A stretch of DNA of 34,767 nucleotides from Candidatus Aminicenantota bacterium (lineage in GTDB: Bacteria; Acidobacteriota; Aminicenantia; Aminicenantales; Aminicenantaceae), in contig QMPV01000012.1 of NCBI GenBank assembly GCA_003648765.1, positions 1 through 34,767 of the forward strand. The letters are read 5' to 3'. The position numbers were made by a program, and so were the translations under genes. Position 1 is the first letter of the stretch, and every line of letters begins with the position of its first letter. Below the pieces are notes generated by a model. The model was not told where the DNA came from, did not search any database, and saw only the letters and a list, made by a program, of their open reading frames with translations. This document shows, piece by piece, positions 9,290 through 17,646 of the stretch.

Positions 9290-11239
9290 TCAAAAATCAT
9301 TATTTTCAATAATCAGGCCATTTTCTGTCCATCCCTGAAGACGATAATAGACATCAAGAATCTTCTGCTGGAACTCTGGATCCACCGCCCGGCCGCGGTA
9401 AGGACCTTCCTTGAGAGGCACCCTAAATTTAGGAGGAATAAAGGCATCATAATCTCGGCTTCTTCCTTGGATATTGTTAATTTTTCTTTCCAGCTGATAA
9501 ATCCTCCGGCCACAGTCTTTTAGGGACTCTATCTCATAGGTCAGGCCGGTCAGGGACCGATATAATTCTAAAAACAGGTCCGAAAAAATATCACCGCTAA
9601 AAAAATCACAGAGTCCCAGCGAATCAATCAAGGCTTTGCCTACCTGAGATTGAACTACATAAGCCGCCAATTCCTCGGGCTGGGCCAAACCGGCTTCCTC
9701 CGCTTGGATTGTCCAAGCGTAGGTGTGATCGCCACGTCCTCGATTGGAGGTGCTATAGGCCGTAAACATCCCTGGAAAGACCTTGGGCTCAATCCCGGCG
9801 TAGCCCAGGCCTCCATAGGACTGGGTGAAACAAAAAATAATCTCCTTTTCATCAGCCGGTGGAAACCGGGCCATCAATTCATCAATGATTTTATCAGGAT
9901 ATTGAGCAAAAAGACGTCCGAGAAGAGACGATCGATAAGCCACACTTTCCAAGAAATTGAGCATTTCTTCAGCTTCTCCAAAACGCAATTTACTTTGTTC
10001 CTCCCCTAGGTATCCTTTTTCCGTCAGCTCCATCGCTGTGGCTGTTAAACTGCCGAAACTCATGGTATCCACACCTAATTCGTTGGCTCTTTTATTCAGA
10101 TAAAAAATAGCTTCCCGGTCTACCAGGCAACAATTAATCCAGAGGGCGATGGTTTCAAACTCGGGTCTGACACCCTCTCCCCGAAAACGACCGCTCTCTA
10201 CCCGAGCCCGGCGGGCACAAAAAATATGTCGACAACGATGACAAACCTGATGTCGGCCAGCTATGGCCAAGAAAACCGCTGTGGAAACCCGATCATAAAG
10301 AGCCGGGTCAAAATAACCTTCATCAAAATTATGCCAGGGCAAATACCCACCTTGATCACCCTCAAAATCTCCTCGGAAAGCCCGGTCCAACCACCAAGTA
10401 GTCCCTGTTTCCGGACGAAAAGAGACGGTCTTTTGAGGATCAGCCACATCAGCTTCAATCTGCTCATCCAGCTGGCGAGCTAAGGCGGTAAACTTGGAGG
10501 GATCAAAAACCCTCACTGGCTTATTCCCCCAAACTGTTACAGCGACAAGATTCTTAGAGCCGAAGACAGCACCTCCGCCGCCCCGACCGAAATTCCGATG
10601 GTAATCTGTGGTTAAATTGGCATAAGGCACTAAATTCCATCCGGCTGGCCCCAAACAGAGAGTAGAGGAACCAGGATACTTTTTCTCTAGATAATTAATA
10701 ATGGCTGAAGTCGGGCGAACGACCACCTGACCATTAATTTCTTCAAAAAGATCCGGCTCGGCCTCCAAAATTTCTACATTTCCTTCAGCCACCACCAATC
10801 TTACGGGGCGGTTGGCTCGACCATCAATAATAATTTGGTCAAATCCAGCTCTTTTCAAGCGATTGGGAAAATGCCCTCCGCAACTCGAATGAGTAATTAA
10901 TCCATAAAGAGGTGGATATTGGCCTAAACCAGCTGGCGGACGGGGTGAATAAGTCAGAGGACTGATAAAAGAACACGAACCCCGGCCGGCCGTGGGCACT
11001 GGAGTGTCGTTTAAAGGGGAATTACCGATAATAACCCTATTATCTGAGCTAAGAGGATCTTGGAGAAAGCCAATGTCTCGGATTTTTTCCCAGAGGAGGG
11101 CAGCCTGGACGCCGCGTCCGCCAATATATTTTTGATAAAGCTCCCAAGAGGGTAGCGTGACTCGAACCTGGCCCCTAGTTAAATCAACCCAGGCCCACCT
11201 TCCTTGGTAACCATAAAAGCCATTACTAGCTGACTTCAT
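9290..11239 (-). CDS. Aldehyde:ferredoxin oxidoreductase (AOR family, tungsten/molybdopterin)
   Basis: AOR N-terminal domain (GGRGVQAALLW..., THSSCGGHFPNRLKRAGFD, RNFGRGGGGAVFGSKNLVAVTVWG), [4Fe-4S] motif CHRCRHIFC plus distal GLCDFF. Confidence 0.93.
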   Translation of the reverse strand: MKSASNGFYGYQGRWAWVDLTRGQVRVTLPSWELYQKYIGGRGVQAALLWEKIRDIGFLQDPLSSDNRVIIGNSPLNDTPVPTAGRGSCSFISPLTYSPRPPAGLGQYPPLYGLITHSSCGGHFPNRLKRAGFDQIIIDGRANRPVRLVVAEGNVEILEAEPDLFEEINGQVVVRPTSAIINYLEKKYPGSSTLCLGPAGWNLVPYANLTTDYHRNFGRGGGGAVFGSKNLVAVTVWGNKPVRVFDPSKFTALARQLDEQIEADVADPQKTVSFRPETGTTWWLDRAFRGDFEGDQGGYLPWHNFDEGYFDPALYDRVSTAVFLAIAGRHQVCHRCRHIFCARRARVESGRFRGEGVRPEFETIALWINCCLVDREAIFYLNKRANELGVDTMSFGSLTATAMELTEKGYLGEEQSKLRFGEAEEMLNFLESVAYRSSLLGRLFAQYPDKIIDELMARFPPADEKEIIFCFTQSYGGLGYAGIEPKVFPGMFTAYSTSNRGRGDHTYAWTIQAEEAGLAQPEELAAYVVQSQVGKALIDSLGLCDFFSGDIFSDLFLELYRSLTGLTYEIESLKDCGRRIYQLERKINNIQGRSRDYDAFIPPKFRVPLKEGPYRGRAVDPEFQQKILDVYYRLQGWTENGLIIENNDF

Positions 11240-11771
11240 TAACCCTCCTGAAATTTAAGTTTGAAGTCACTTTTTTCTTTAAAACTAGAATCTTTTTCTT
11301 GCTGACCAATTTTGCTGCTATTCATTTCTTACCTCTAATATCTTCTTTTCCCGGACAACCAGGTCTTTGAAGATGAACCGGAGATTAATTTTACGCCAAT
11401 AAATATCCAAGGCGATCAATATTCAAGGAATTTTGGCGGCACTCTTCTCTCGAAGGCGAGTAAGGTATGTTCGAATTTCCCAAAAACCTGCCCATCCAAT
11501 CTTTTTAACCTTTTTCTCAATCTTGATCTTGTCTTTTTCCCGATTACCCAAAGCCTCGGTCAAAGCTGGCCGCTAAAGGACCACTACCAAAATTGCCCTT
11601 GGACAATCTCCCCTTCATTACTGCTTCTCTTTACTTGAACAAGATAAACACAACTCTTTTGTCTGCCGGCAAAAAGCCCTGGGCCACTCCTCTCCTCCCT
11701 AGTTTCAAAATTCACCACTCCGACAAAAGAAGTGAGCCCTCCGAACCGTTCAAAGCCTCTTGCCTTCCCAA

Positions 11772-11806
11772 TTCTCAACTTGAGAACAGAACGGTGCACT
11801 GTTCTG
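11772..11806. promoter_or_regulatory. Two abutting palindromes in the AOR / ABC-F divergent intergenic region
   Basis: TTCTCAA-C-TTGAGAA (11772-11786) immediately followed by CAGAAC-G-GTGCAC-T-GTTCTG (11787-11806). Confidence 0.4.
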
Positions 11807-12029
11807 AAAATCTCCTTAGGAAATCAGCTGGAGAGGTTATTGGAAATATAGAGGAAAAAGCATTGAATTGGGCTCCTTGGATCTGACAAGAAGCCACTTT
11901 CAGTTTGAGCACCGTCTTGATTATACAAAATTATTTACTTCCTTAGAAGTGTTTTTCTTAGCTCTTAAGTTGGCAATTGCTGCCAGCTTGGTTATCATAA
12001 AATCTGCTCTCTCTTGAAGGACGTCTTCA

Positions 12030-14066
12030 ATGGTGACCCTCAGAAATGTCTATTACTCGATCGCTGGGCGGAAAATTCTCTCAGGTGTTTCCTGGACAAT
12101 TCCCCCTGGAAAACGATTGGCTTTGGTTGGGGCCAATGGCTCGGGGAAGACGACCCTTCTCAAGCTAATCGCTCAAGAACTAACTCCTCAAGAGGGCGAA
12201 ATAATCGTTCCTCGGAATTTTCGCCTGGGCTATCTCCCTCAAGAAATTCTAAACTTCCCTCATTCAAGCGTTTTAGAACACGTCCTCCAGGGACGGCCCG
12301 AAATCCTCAAATTGGAACAAGAAATTCAAGAGCTCCATAACCAACTGACCACGCCAGGTGAAAAAACCAACCAATTACTCAGCCAACTTGGGTCACTGGA
12401 AGAAAAATTCCAAGCTCTGGCTGGCTATCAAGTTGAATCTCAAGCCAAAATTTATCTCTCCGGCCTGGGTTTCTCTCCCCATGATTTCCATAGGCCTTTA
12501 TCAACCTTCAGCGGCGGTTGGACGATGCGGGCCTATCTGGCTCGACTCCTCCTCCAAGCACCCGATCTACTGCTTCTTGACGAACCCACTAACCATCTTG
12601 ATCTAGTGGCTCTAGAATGGTTGGAACAATATTTGTTGGAGTTCAAAGGAGCTGTGGTCATTGTTTCGCACGACCGTTATTTCATTGACCGCTTAGCTGA
12701 TGAAATTTATGAGCTGGAAAATGGCTTATTAACTAAATACCCGGGCCGATACAGTCTCTATCTTGAGGAAAAAAGAAAAAAGATCGAGATTCAAAGAAAA
12801 AAATATGAAGAACAGCTAGCTGAACGGGAAAGAATTCTGAGGTTTGTCCAAAAATACAGAAGTGATAAAAAAAGGGCCCGTCAAGTTCAAAGCCGGCTGA
12901 AACTTCTAGAAAAGATGGAACCGCTCACTCCTTCACCATCTCTGCCCCGGCTCAATTTTCGCCTATCCATCACCTCCCCCAGTTATAAAGATGTGTTGAT
13001 AATGGAAAAGGTTTGGTTTCGCTTTGACCCAGGAGATTGGCTCTTTCGCGACCTGGAACTCCATTTGACCCGGGGAGCAAAAACAGCCTTGGTCGGACCC
13101 AATGGCTCAGGCAAAACAACTCTCACCCGACTGATCACAGGGGAATTGAAGCCCCAAAAAGGCCGAATTCGCCTTGGACCCAGAACTCAGATTGGCTATT
13201 ATTCCCAACAACCTACTAGTACCCTCAATCCAGAATCTTCCGTCTATGAAGAAGTCATAGCCTCCACGCCTCTGGACCGCTTACTTTATGTGCGGGAAGT
13301 TTTGGGCATTTTTCAATTCAAAGGCGAAGAAATAAATAAAAAAATCGGTGTTCTCTCTGGGGGCGAAAAAGCCCGAGTTTCTCTAGCAAAAATTCTGCTC
13401 TCCTCGGCCAATTTTCTAATAATGGACGAACCTACTACTCATCTGGATTTAATCGCCCGCGAAGCTCTGGAAGAAGCCCTCCGGTCCTATGAAGGAACTC
13501 TACTTATCATTTCCCATGATCGGTATTTCCTCGATCGCATCGTCCACCAAGTCATTGAAATAAATAACAAACAATTAATTCCCTATCCAGGCAATTACAC
13601 TTATTACTCAACTAAAAAGAAAAGCATCCATCAGCAATTTGTGCTGGCTGAACAAAAACAAAAGGAGTCCTCCACCTTGAAATCCTCTTCTTTTTCTTCC
13701 GAGCCATCTTCATCTTCCACTTTTACCACCGCTAAAACTCCTTCACCTCCGGGAAGAAAAACAAAGGAACAACGCCGCCGAGAGGCTGAAGCCCGGCAGG
13801 CTATAAGTCAAAAAAGAAGAAGCCTCCAACTCAAAATTAAAGAAATAGAAGAGAGAATCATGTCTTTAGAAAACAGAAAGAAGGCTTTAGAAGAAATTCT
13901 GGCTAACCCTCAAACCTATCAAGAAAAAGGAGAGGTCATTGCTCAAGTTAGTCAAGAATATTCCCAACTCCGGCGTCATCTAGACCAGTTATATTCGGCT
14001 TGGGAAAAAGCTGGGCAAGAGTTGGAAAAACTTCTGGCTAACCTTCCTTCAATAAGCAAAAAATGA
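12030..14066 (+). CDS. ABC-F family ATPase (Uup/EttA-like, tandem ATPase domains, C-terminal coiled coil)
   Basis: Two Walker A motifs (GANGSGKTT, GPNGSGKTT), two signatures (FSGGWTMRAYLA, LSGGEKARVSLA), DEPTNHLD/DEPTTHLD, no TM domain. Confidence 0.95.
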   Translation: MVTLRNVYYSIAGRKILSGVSWTIPPGKRLALVGANGSGKTTLLKLIAQELTPQEGEIIVPRNFRLGYLPQEILNFPHSSVLEHVLQGRPEILKLEQEIQELHNQLTTPGEKTNQLLSQLGSLEEKFQALAGYQVESQAKIYLSGLGFSPHDFHRPLSTFSGGWTMRAYLARLLLQAPDLLLLDEPTNHLDLVALEWLEQYLLEFKGAVVIVSHDRYFIDRLADEIYELENGLLTKYPGRYSLYLEEKRKKIEIQRKKYEEQLAERERILRFVQKYRSDKKRARQVQSRLKLLEKMEPLTPSPSLPRLNFRLSITSPSYKDVLIMEKVWFRFDPGDWLFRDLELHLTRGAKTALVGPNGSGKTTLTRLITGELKPQKGRIRLGPRTQIGYYSQQPTSTLNPESSVYEEVIASTPLDRLLYVREVLGIFQFKGEEINKKIGVLSGGEKARVSLAKILLSSANFLIMDEPTTHLDLIAREALEEALRSYEGTLLIISHDRYFLDRIVHQVIEINNKQLIPYPGNYTYYSTKKKSIHQQFVLAEQKQKESSTLKSSSFSSEPSSSSTFTTAKTPSPPGRKTKEQRRREAEARQAISQKRRSLQLKIKEIEERIMSLENRKKALEEILANPQTYQEKGEVIAQVSQEYSQLRRHLDQLYSAWEKAGQELEKLLANLPSISKK

Positions 14067-14276
14067 AATTTTTTCACTTTACAATTCAGATAAAATTTTT
14101 CCAGATTCACCTAAATGAAAACTCAATTTCAGTGGCTAATTATCTAGAATATAAAGAAATAATAAAACCAGCCATGTTTAGTATATTAATATATTTCTAT
14201 ATAATTTGAATAAAATATTCATTTTTCGAGCAGCTAAATTCGTTAAAATTTCTTAAATAAAAATTAAAATTTTCTG

Positions 14277-14305
14277 TTGACAGAACCCAAAAGAATAAAT
14301 AAAAT
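14277..14305 (+). promoter_or_regulatory. Sigma70-type promoter TTGACA-N17-TAAAAT upstream of the Hdr/Hnd/Mvh operon
   Basis: Consensus -35 at 14277-14282; TAAAAT (5/6) at 14300-14305; 17-nt spacer; on the coding strand of hdrC. Confidence 0.7.
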
Positions 14306-14307
14306 CA

Positions 14308-14350
14308 ACTGTAATTATCGGAAGGCTTTGAGTTTTCCGATAATTACAGT
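14308..14350. promoter_or_regulatory. Perfect 16-bp inverted repeat (11-nt loop) overlapping the predicted TSS
   Basis: ACTGTAATTATCGGAA (14308-14323) / TTCCGATAATTACAGT (14335-14350). Outer ATCAACT (14304-14310) / AGTTGAT (~14357-14363) extend the pairing around a bulge. Confidence 0.85.
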
Positions 14351-14521
14351 AAAAATAGTTGATGCAGGAAGTTCATTACTCGCCCAATTATTGGTAAGCC
14401 GATTTTTATCTCTTTTTAAAGGCATTATTTTTGATAAAAATAGGGCATTATCTGCCAACCCTCAGTAATTTACACCCCCCAAATACACCTTCCTTTTTTA
14501 AATTTTCCATAAGGAGGACTC

Positions 14522-15103
14522 ATGGAAATCCAGAGAAAAATAAAATTTGAGGGAGAGCTTTCGCGGGATTTTCTTGACGAAATTAAAGAGATGTCCCATT
14601 GCGATGAAATCGATCGCTGCATTCAATGCGGCACCTGTAGCAGTTCCTGTCCTATGGCCATCTATATGGATTACCCTCCTCGAAAAATTATCGCCTTTGT
14701 GAAAAATGGATTCAGGGAAGAAGCCTTAAAAAGTTTTACTATCTGGCTCTGTTCCTCCTGCTATACCTGTCAGGTTCGTTGTCCCGCTAAAATTAAAATC
14801 ACCGATGTCATGTATGCCTTGAAAAGGAAAGCTATTCAGGAAAAAGTTTATCCTGGGCAATTTACTATCCCTGTCCTTGCCCGGGAAATGTATCGAATGA
14901 TTGCTAAAAACGGGCGTAGCTCCGAACTCTGGCTCATTCTCAATCTTTACTTAAAATCATGGAATCCCCTGGGTCTTATGAAGATGGCTCCGACAGGAAT
15001 AAGCCTGCTCAAAACAGGACGGATGAGCTTCAAGAAAGAAAAGATCAAGAATACTAGTCAACTTCAGAAAATCTTAAAAGCCGTCAAGGAGGATGGACAA
15101 TGA
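14522..15103 (+). CDS. hdrC: Heterodisulfide reductase subunit C-like
   Basis: Two cluster motifs CIQCGTCSSSCP and CSSCYTCQVRCP; AAGGAGG upstream. Confidence 0.92.
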   Translation: MEIQRKIKFEGELSRDFLDEIKEMSHCDEIDRCIQCGTCSSSCPMAIYMDYPPRKIIAFVKNGFREEALKSFTIWLCSSCYTCQVRCPAKIKITDVMYALKRKAIQEKVYPGQFTIPVLAREMYRMIAKNGRSSELWLILNLYLKSWNPLGLMKMAPTGISLLKTGRMSFKKEKIKNTSQLQKILKAVKEDGQ

Positions 15104-15978
15104 AAGATTATGCCTATTATCCCGGTTGCTCACTCAAGGGCAATGCTAAACACTACGAAGAATCCATCCTGCCTGTTTTTAAAGAACTGGGATTTGCTCT
15201 TGAGGAGCTGGAAGACTGGAATTGTTGTGGAGCTACGGCCTATTTTGCCGTTGACGACCGCATGGCTGCAGCTATTTGCGGCCGAAATTTAGCGCTGGCG
15301 GAGAAAGAAGGCAAAGATATTCTGGCTCCTTGTGCTGGTTGCTATTTAACTTTAAGGAAATCAAATCAATATCTAGCTAATGGCTCAGAAGAAGCCCAGA
15401 AAATTCTGGCCGTTCTCAAAGATGTAGATTGTGAATATCATGGGCAGGTCAAAGTGAAACACCCTTTAGAAGTTCTCATTCAAGACGTAGGGCTGAAAAC
15501 CATCCAAGCCAAAGTTCAAAATCCTTTGGTCGGTCTAAAAGTCGCCTGTTATTACGGCTGTCAATTAGTCAGACCTTTCACTGAATTCGATGATCCTGAC
15601 TACCCCGTGACTTTGGACCAAGTAATGGCGGCTATTGGAGCTACACCGGTTGAATATTCGGCCAAAACTAAATGTTGTGGCGGTTCTCTCACAGGAACAA
15701 TTGAAGAAGTAGGCACTCAGCTCAATTATGTTCTCCTTAAAGAAGCTAAAAGAAAAGAAGCTGATGTGATTGTGACTATATGTCCTCTGTGTCAATTTAA
15801 TCTGGAAATAATCCAGAATAAAGTAGCCCACAAATTTAAGGAAAAATTTGATATTCCCGTCCTCTATTTTTCCCAGCTAATGGGCCTGGCCTTTGGCCTG
15901 AATAAATATGAACTGGGGTTTAAACGTTCCATTATTCCTTTGAGCCCGCTGTGGGAAAAAATTCAGAGAGGAGGATAA
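15100..15978 (+). CDS. hdrB: Heterodisulfide reductase subunit B-like (two CCG domains)
   Basis: YYPGCSLKG...WNCCGATAYF...PCAGCY and ACYYGCQLVRP...KCCGGSL...CPLCQFNLE; ATGA overlap with hdrC. Confidence 0.95.
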   Translation: MKDYAYYPGCSLKGNAKHYEESILPVFKELGFALEELEDWNCCGATAYFAVDDRMAAAICGRNLALAEKEGKDILAPCAGCYLTLRKSNQYLANGSEEAQKILAVLKDVDCEYHGQVKVKHPLEVLIQDVGLKTIQAKVQNPLVGLKVACYYGCQLVRPFTEFDDPDYPVTLDQVMAAIGATPVEYSAKTKCCGGSLTGTIEEVGTQLNYVLLKEAKRKEADVIVTICPLCQFNLEIIQNKVAHKFKEKFDIPVLYFSQLMGLAFGLNKYELGFKRSIIPLSPLWEKIQRGG

Positions 15979-15979
15979 G

Positions 15980-16831
15980 ATGAACCAAAATGGTCAGCCT
16001 AGAATAGGTGTTTTTGTCTGTCATTGTGGCACTAACATTGCCGGCAAAGTAAATGTCTATGAAGTGGTCGACTTCTCTTCCAAACTCGACCATGTGGTCA
16101 TCGCCAAAGAATACAAATTCATGTGTTCTGATCCCGGGCAGGAACTTATCAAGCAAAGCATCCTAGAATACAAGCTTAACCGGGTTGTAGTAGCCTCCTG
16201 TTCTCCTTTAATGCACGAACCCACTTTCCGCGCTGTTACGGCGGAGGCTGGTCTTAATCCCTTCTATTTCCAGATGTCCAATATCCGGGAGCATGTCTCC
16301 TGGGTGACAGAAGACCCGGAGAAAGCCACCAAAAAGGCTAAAGCTCTTATTTCAGCAGCTGTCCGCCGGGTGGCTTTACATGACCCTCTCTTTAAAAAAG
16401 AAGTTCCGGTCCGACCCGAAGTCCTCATTGTTGGCGGAGGCATCGCCGGTATCCATGCCGCCCTGACTTACGCCAATTCAGGGAAAAAGGTCTATCTGGT
16501 GGAGAAGGAGCCCTCAATCGGAGGACATATGGCCATGCTGGACAAAACTTTTCCCACCCTTGACTGCTCCGCCTGTATTTTAACTCCTAAAATGACCGAA
16601 GTAGGTAAACATCCTAACATTGAGCTTTTAACTTGGAGTGAGATTGAGGAAGTTTCCGGATATGTGGGCAATTTCAAAGTCAAAATCAAGAAAAAAGCCC
16701 GCTATGTTGACCTGGATAAGTGTAATGGTTGCGGAGCTTGTTGGGAAAATTGCCCGACAGTCATTACTCCTTCTGAAAGGATAATCCGGAAAGGAAAAAC
16801 CATCATTAAAATTGTCGAAAAAGAACATTGA
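15980..16831 (+). CDS. hdrA: HdrA N-terminal half only (N-terminal domain, FAD GxGxxG, first inserted ferredoxin cluster)
   Basis: GVFVCHCGTNI, EVLIVGGGIAGIHAALTYANSGKKVYLVEKEPSIGGHMAMLDKTFPTLDCSACILTPKM, CNGCGACWENCP; ends at 283 aa, shortly after the first ferredoxin motif. Confidence 0.92.
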   Translation: MNQNGQPRIGVFVCHCGTNIAGKVNVYEVVDFSSKLDHVVIAKEYKFMCSDPGQELIKQSILEYKLNRVVVASCSPLMHEPTFRAVTAEAGLNPFYFQMSNIREHVSWVTEDPEKATKKAKALISAAVRRVALHDPLFKKEVPVRPEVLIVGGGIAGIHAALTYANSGKKVYLVEKEPSIGGHMAMLDKTFPTLDCSACILTPKMTEVGKHPNIELLTWSEIEEVSGYVGNFKVKIKKKARYVDLDKCNGCGACWENCPTVITPSERIIRKGKTIIKIVEKEH

Positions 16832-16832
16832 A

Positions 16833-17207
16833 ATGACTCTTCAACAAATTAAGGAACTTCTTCAAGCTGAAGTCATCTTTGGAGACCACTATCTGGATAG
16901 AGAAATTACTTTTGCTGGCGGGTCAGATCTGATGAGTGATGTTTTAGCTTTTGGGCAACCAGGAATTCTTTTGCTCACTGGTTTAACCAATCTCCAATCC
17001 GTCCGTACCGCCGATATTATCGAAGCTAAAGCCATCATCTATGTAAGAGGAAAAAAGCCGGATGCCCAAACTATCAAATTTGCCCGAGAAAAAAATATTC
17101 CCATATTATCCACCCCCTTAACGATGTATGAGGCCTGCGGGATTCTTTATCAAGCTGGGCTACCGGGAGTAGGGAGCTTACGTCCCACAACAACCTCTAA
17201 TGAATAG
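16833..17207 (+). CDS. DRTGG-domain protein (copy 1)
   Basis: AGGSDLMSDVLAFGQPGILLLTGLTN...IIYVRGKKPD...ARE.NIPIL. Start at 16833 follows the hdrA-N stop. Confidence 0.8.
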   Translation: MTLQQIKELLQAEVIFGDHYLDREITFAGGSDLMSDVLAFGQPGILLLTGLTNLQSVRTADIIEAKAIIYVRGKKPDAQTIKFAREKNIPILSTPLTMYEACGILYQAGLPGVGSLRPTTTSNE

Positions 17208-17646
17208 ACATGATGAATTTATCCAAACATTTACCATTTTGGGTAGAGATTTCAGCCGAGCCGGCAGCGTCTCGACTGAAATTAAAGAAATCCTTCAAGA
17301 AATCGGTGTGCCTTCATCCATCATTCGGCGGGTGGCTATTGCTTCTTATGAGGCAGAAATGAATGTAGTTATGTATGCTCAAAAAGGAGAATTAACTCTA
17401 ACGCTTAACCCGGAGACCATTAAAATAGAAGTGGAGGATGAAGGCCAGGGCATAGAAGATATTGAACTAGCTATGCAGGAAGGTTACTCCACTGCTACAG
17501 AAGAAATGCGGGAAATGGGCTTTGGAGCTGGTATGGGTTTACCTAATATCAAGAAGAATGCCCATATCTTTATTATTACTTCCTCGCCTGGAGTAGGCAC
17601 ATATTTAAAAATGATCTTTTACTTGGACGAGGAGAGGGCGGCCTAA
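17200..17646 (+). CDS. Anti-sigma-regulatory-like HATPase (RsbW-type)
   Basis: YEAEMNVVMYA (N box), VEDEGQGIEDIE (G1), GFGAGMGLPNIKKNAH (G2). Confidence 0.85.
   Translation: MNRHDEFIQTFTILGRDFSRAGSVSTEIKEILQEIGVPSSIIRRVAIASYEAEMNVVMYAQKGELTLTLNPETIKIEVEDEGQGIEDIELAMQEGYSTATEEMREMGFGAGMGLPNIKKNAHIFIITSSPGVGTYLKMIFYLDEERAA

Noticed and set aside
11593-11886. 97-aa ORF on + and 71-aa ORF on - in the 11.3-12.0 kb intergenic region
   Set aside because: Low-complexity, no recognisable domains, and no convincing start signals.
14277-14468. 63-aa ORF MTEPKRINKINCNYRK...
   Set aside because: It overlaps the promoter and both arms of the perfect palindrome, with no SD or recognisable domain; most likely not coding.
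15980-16831. HdrA truncation as a frameshift or sequencing error
   Set aside because: The missing half is not in another frame just downstream; a DRTGG ORF starts 1 nt after the stop. The C-half occurs 6.5 kb away, fused in frame to another domain.
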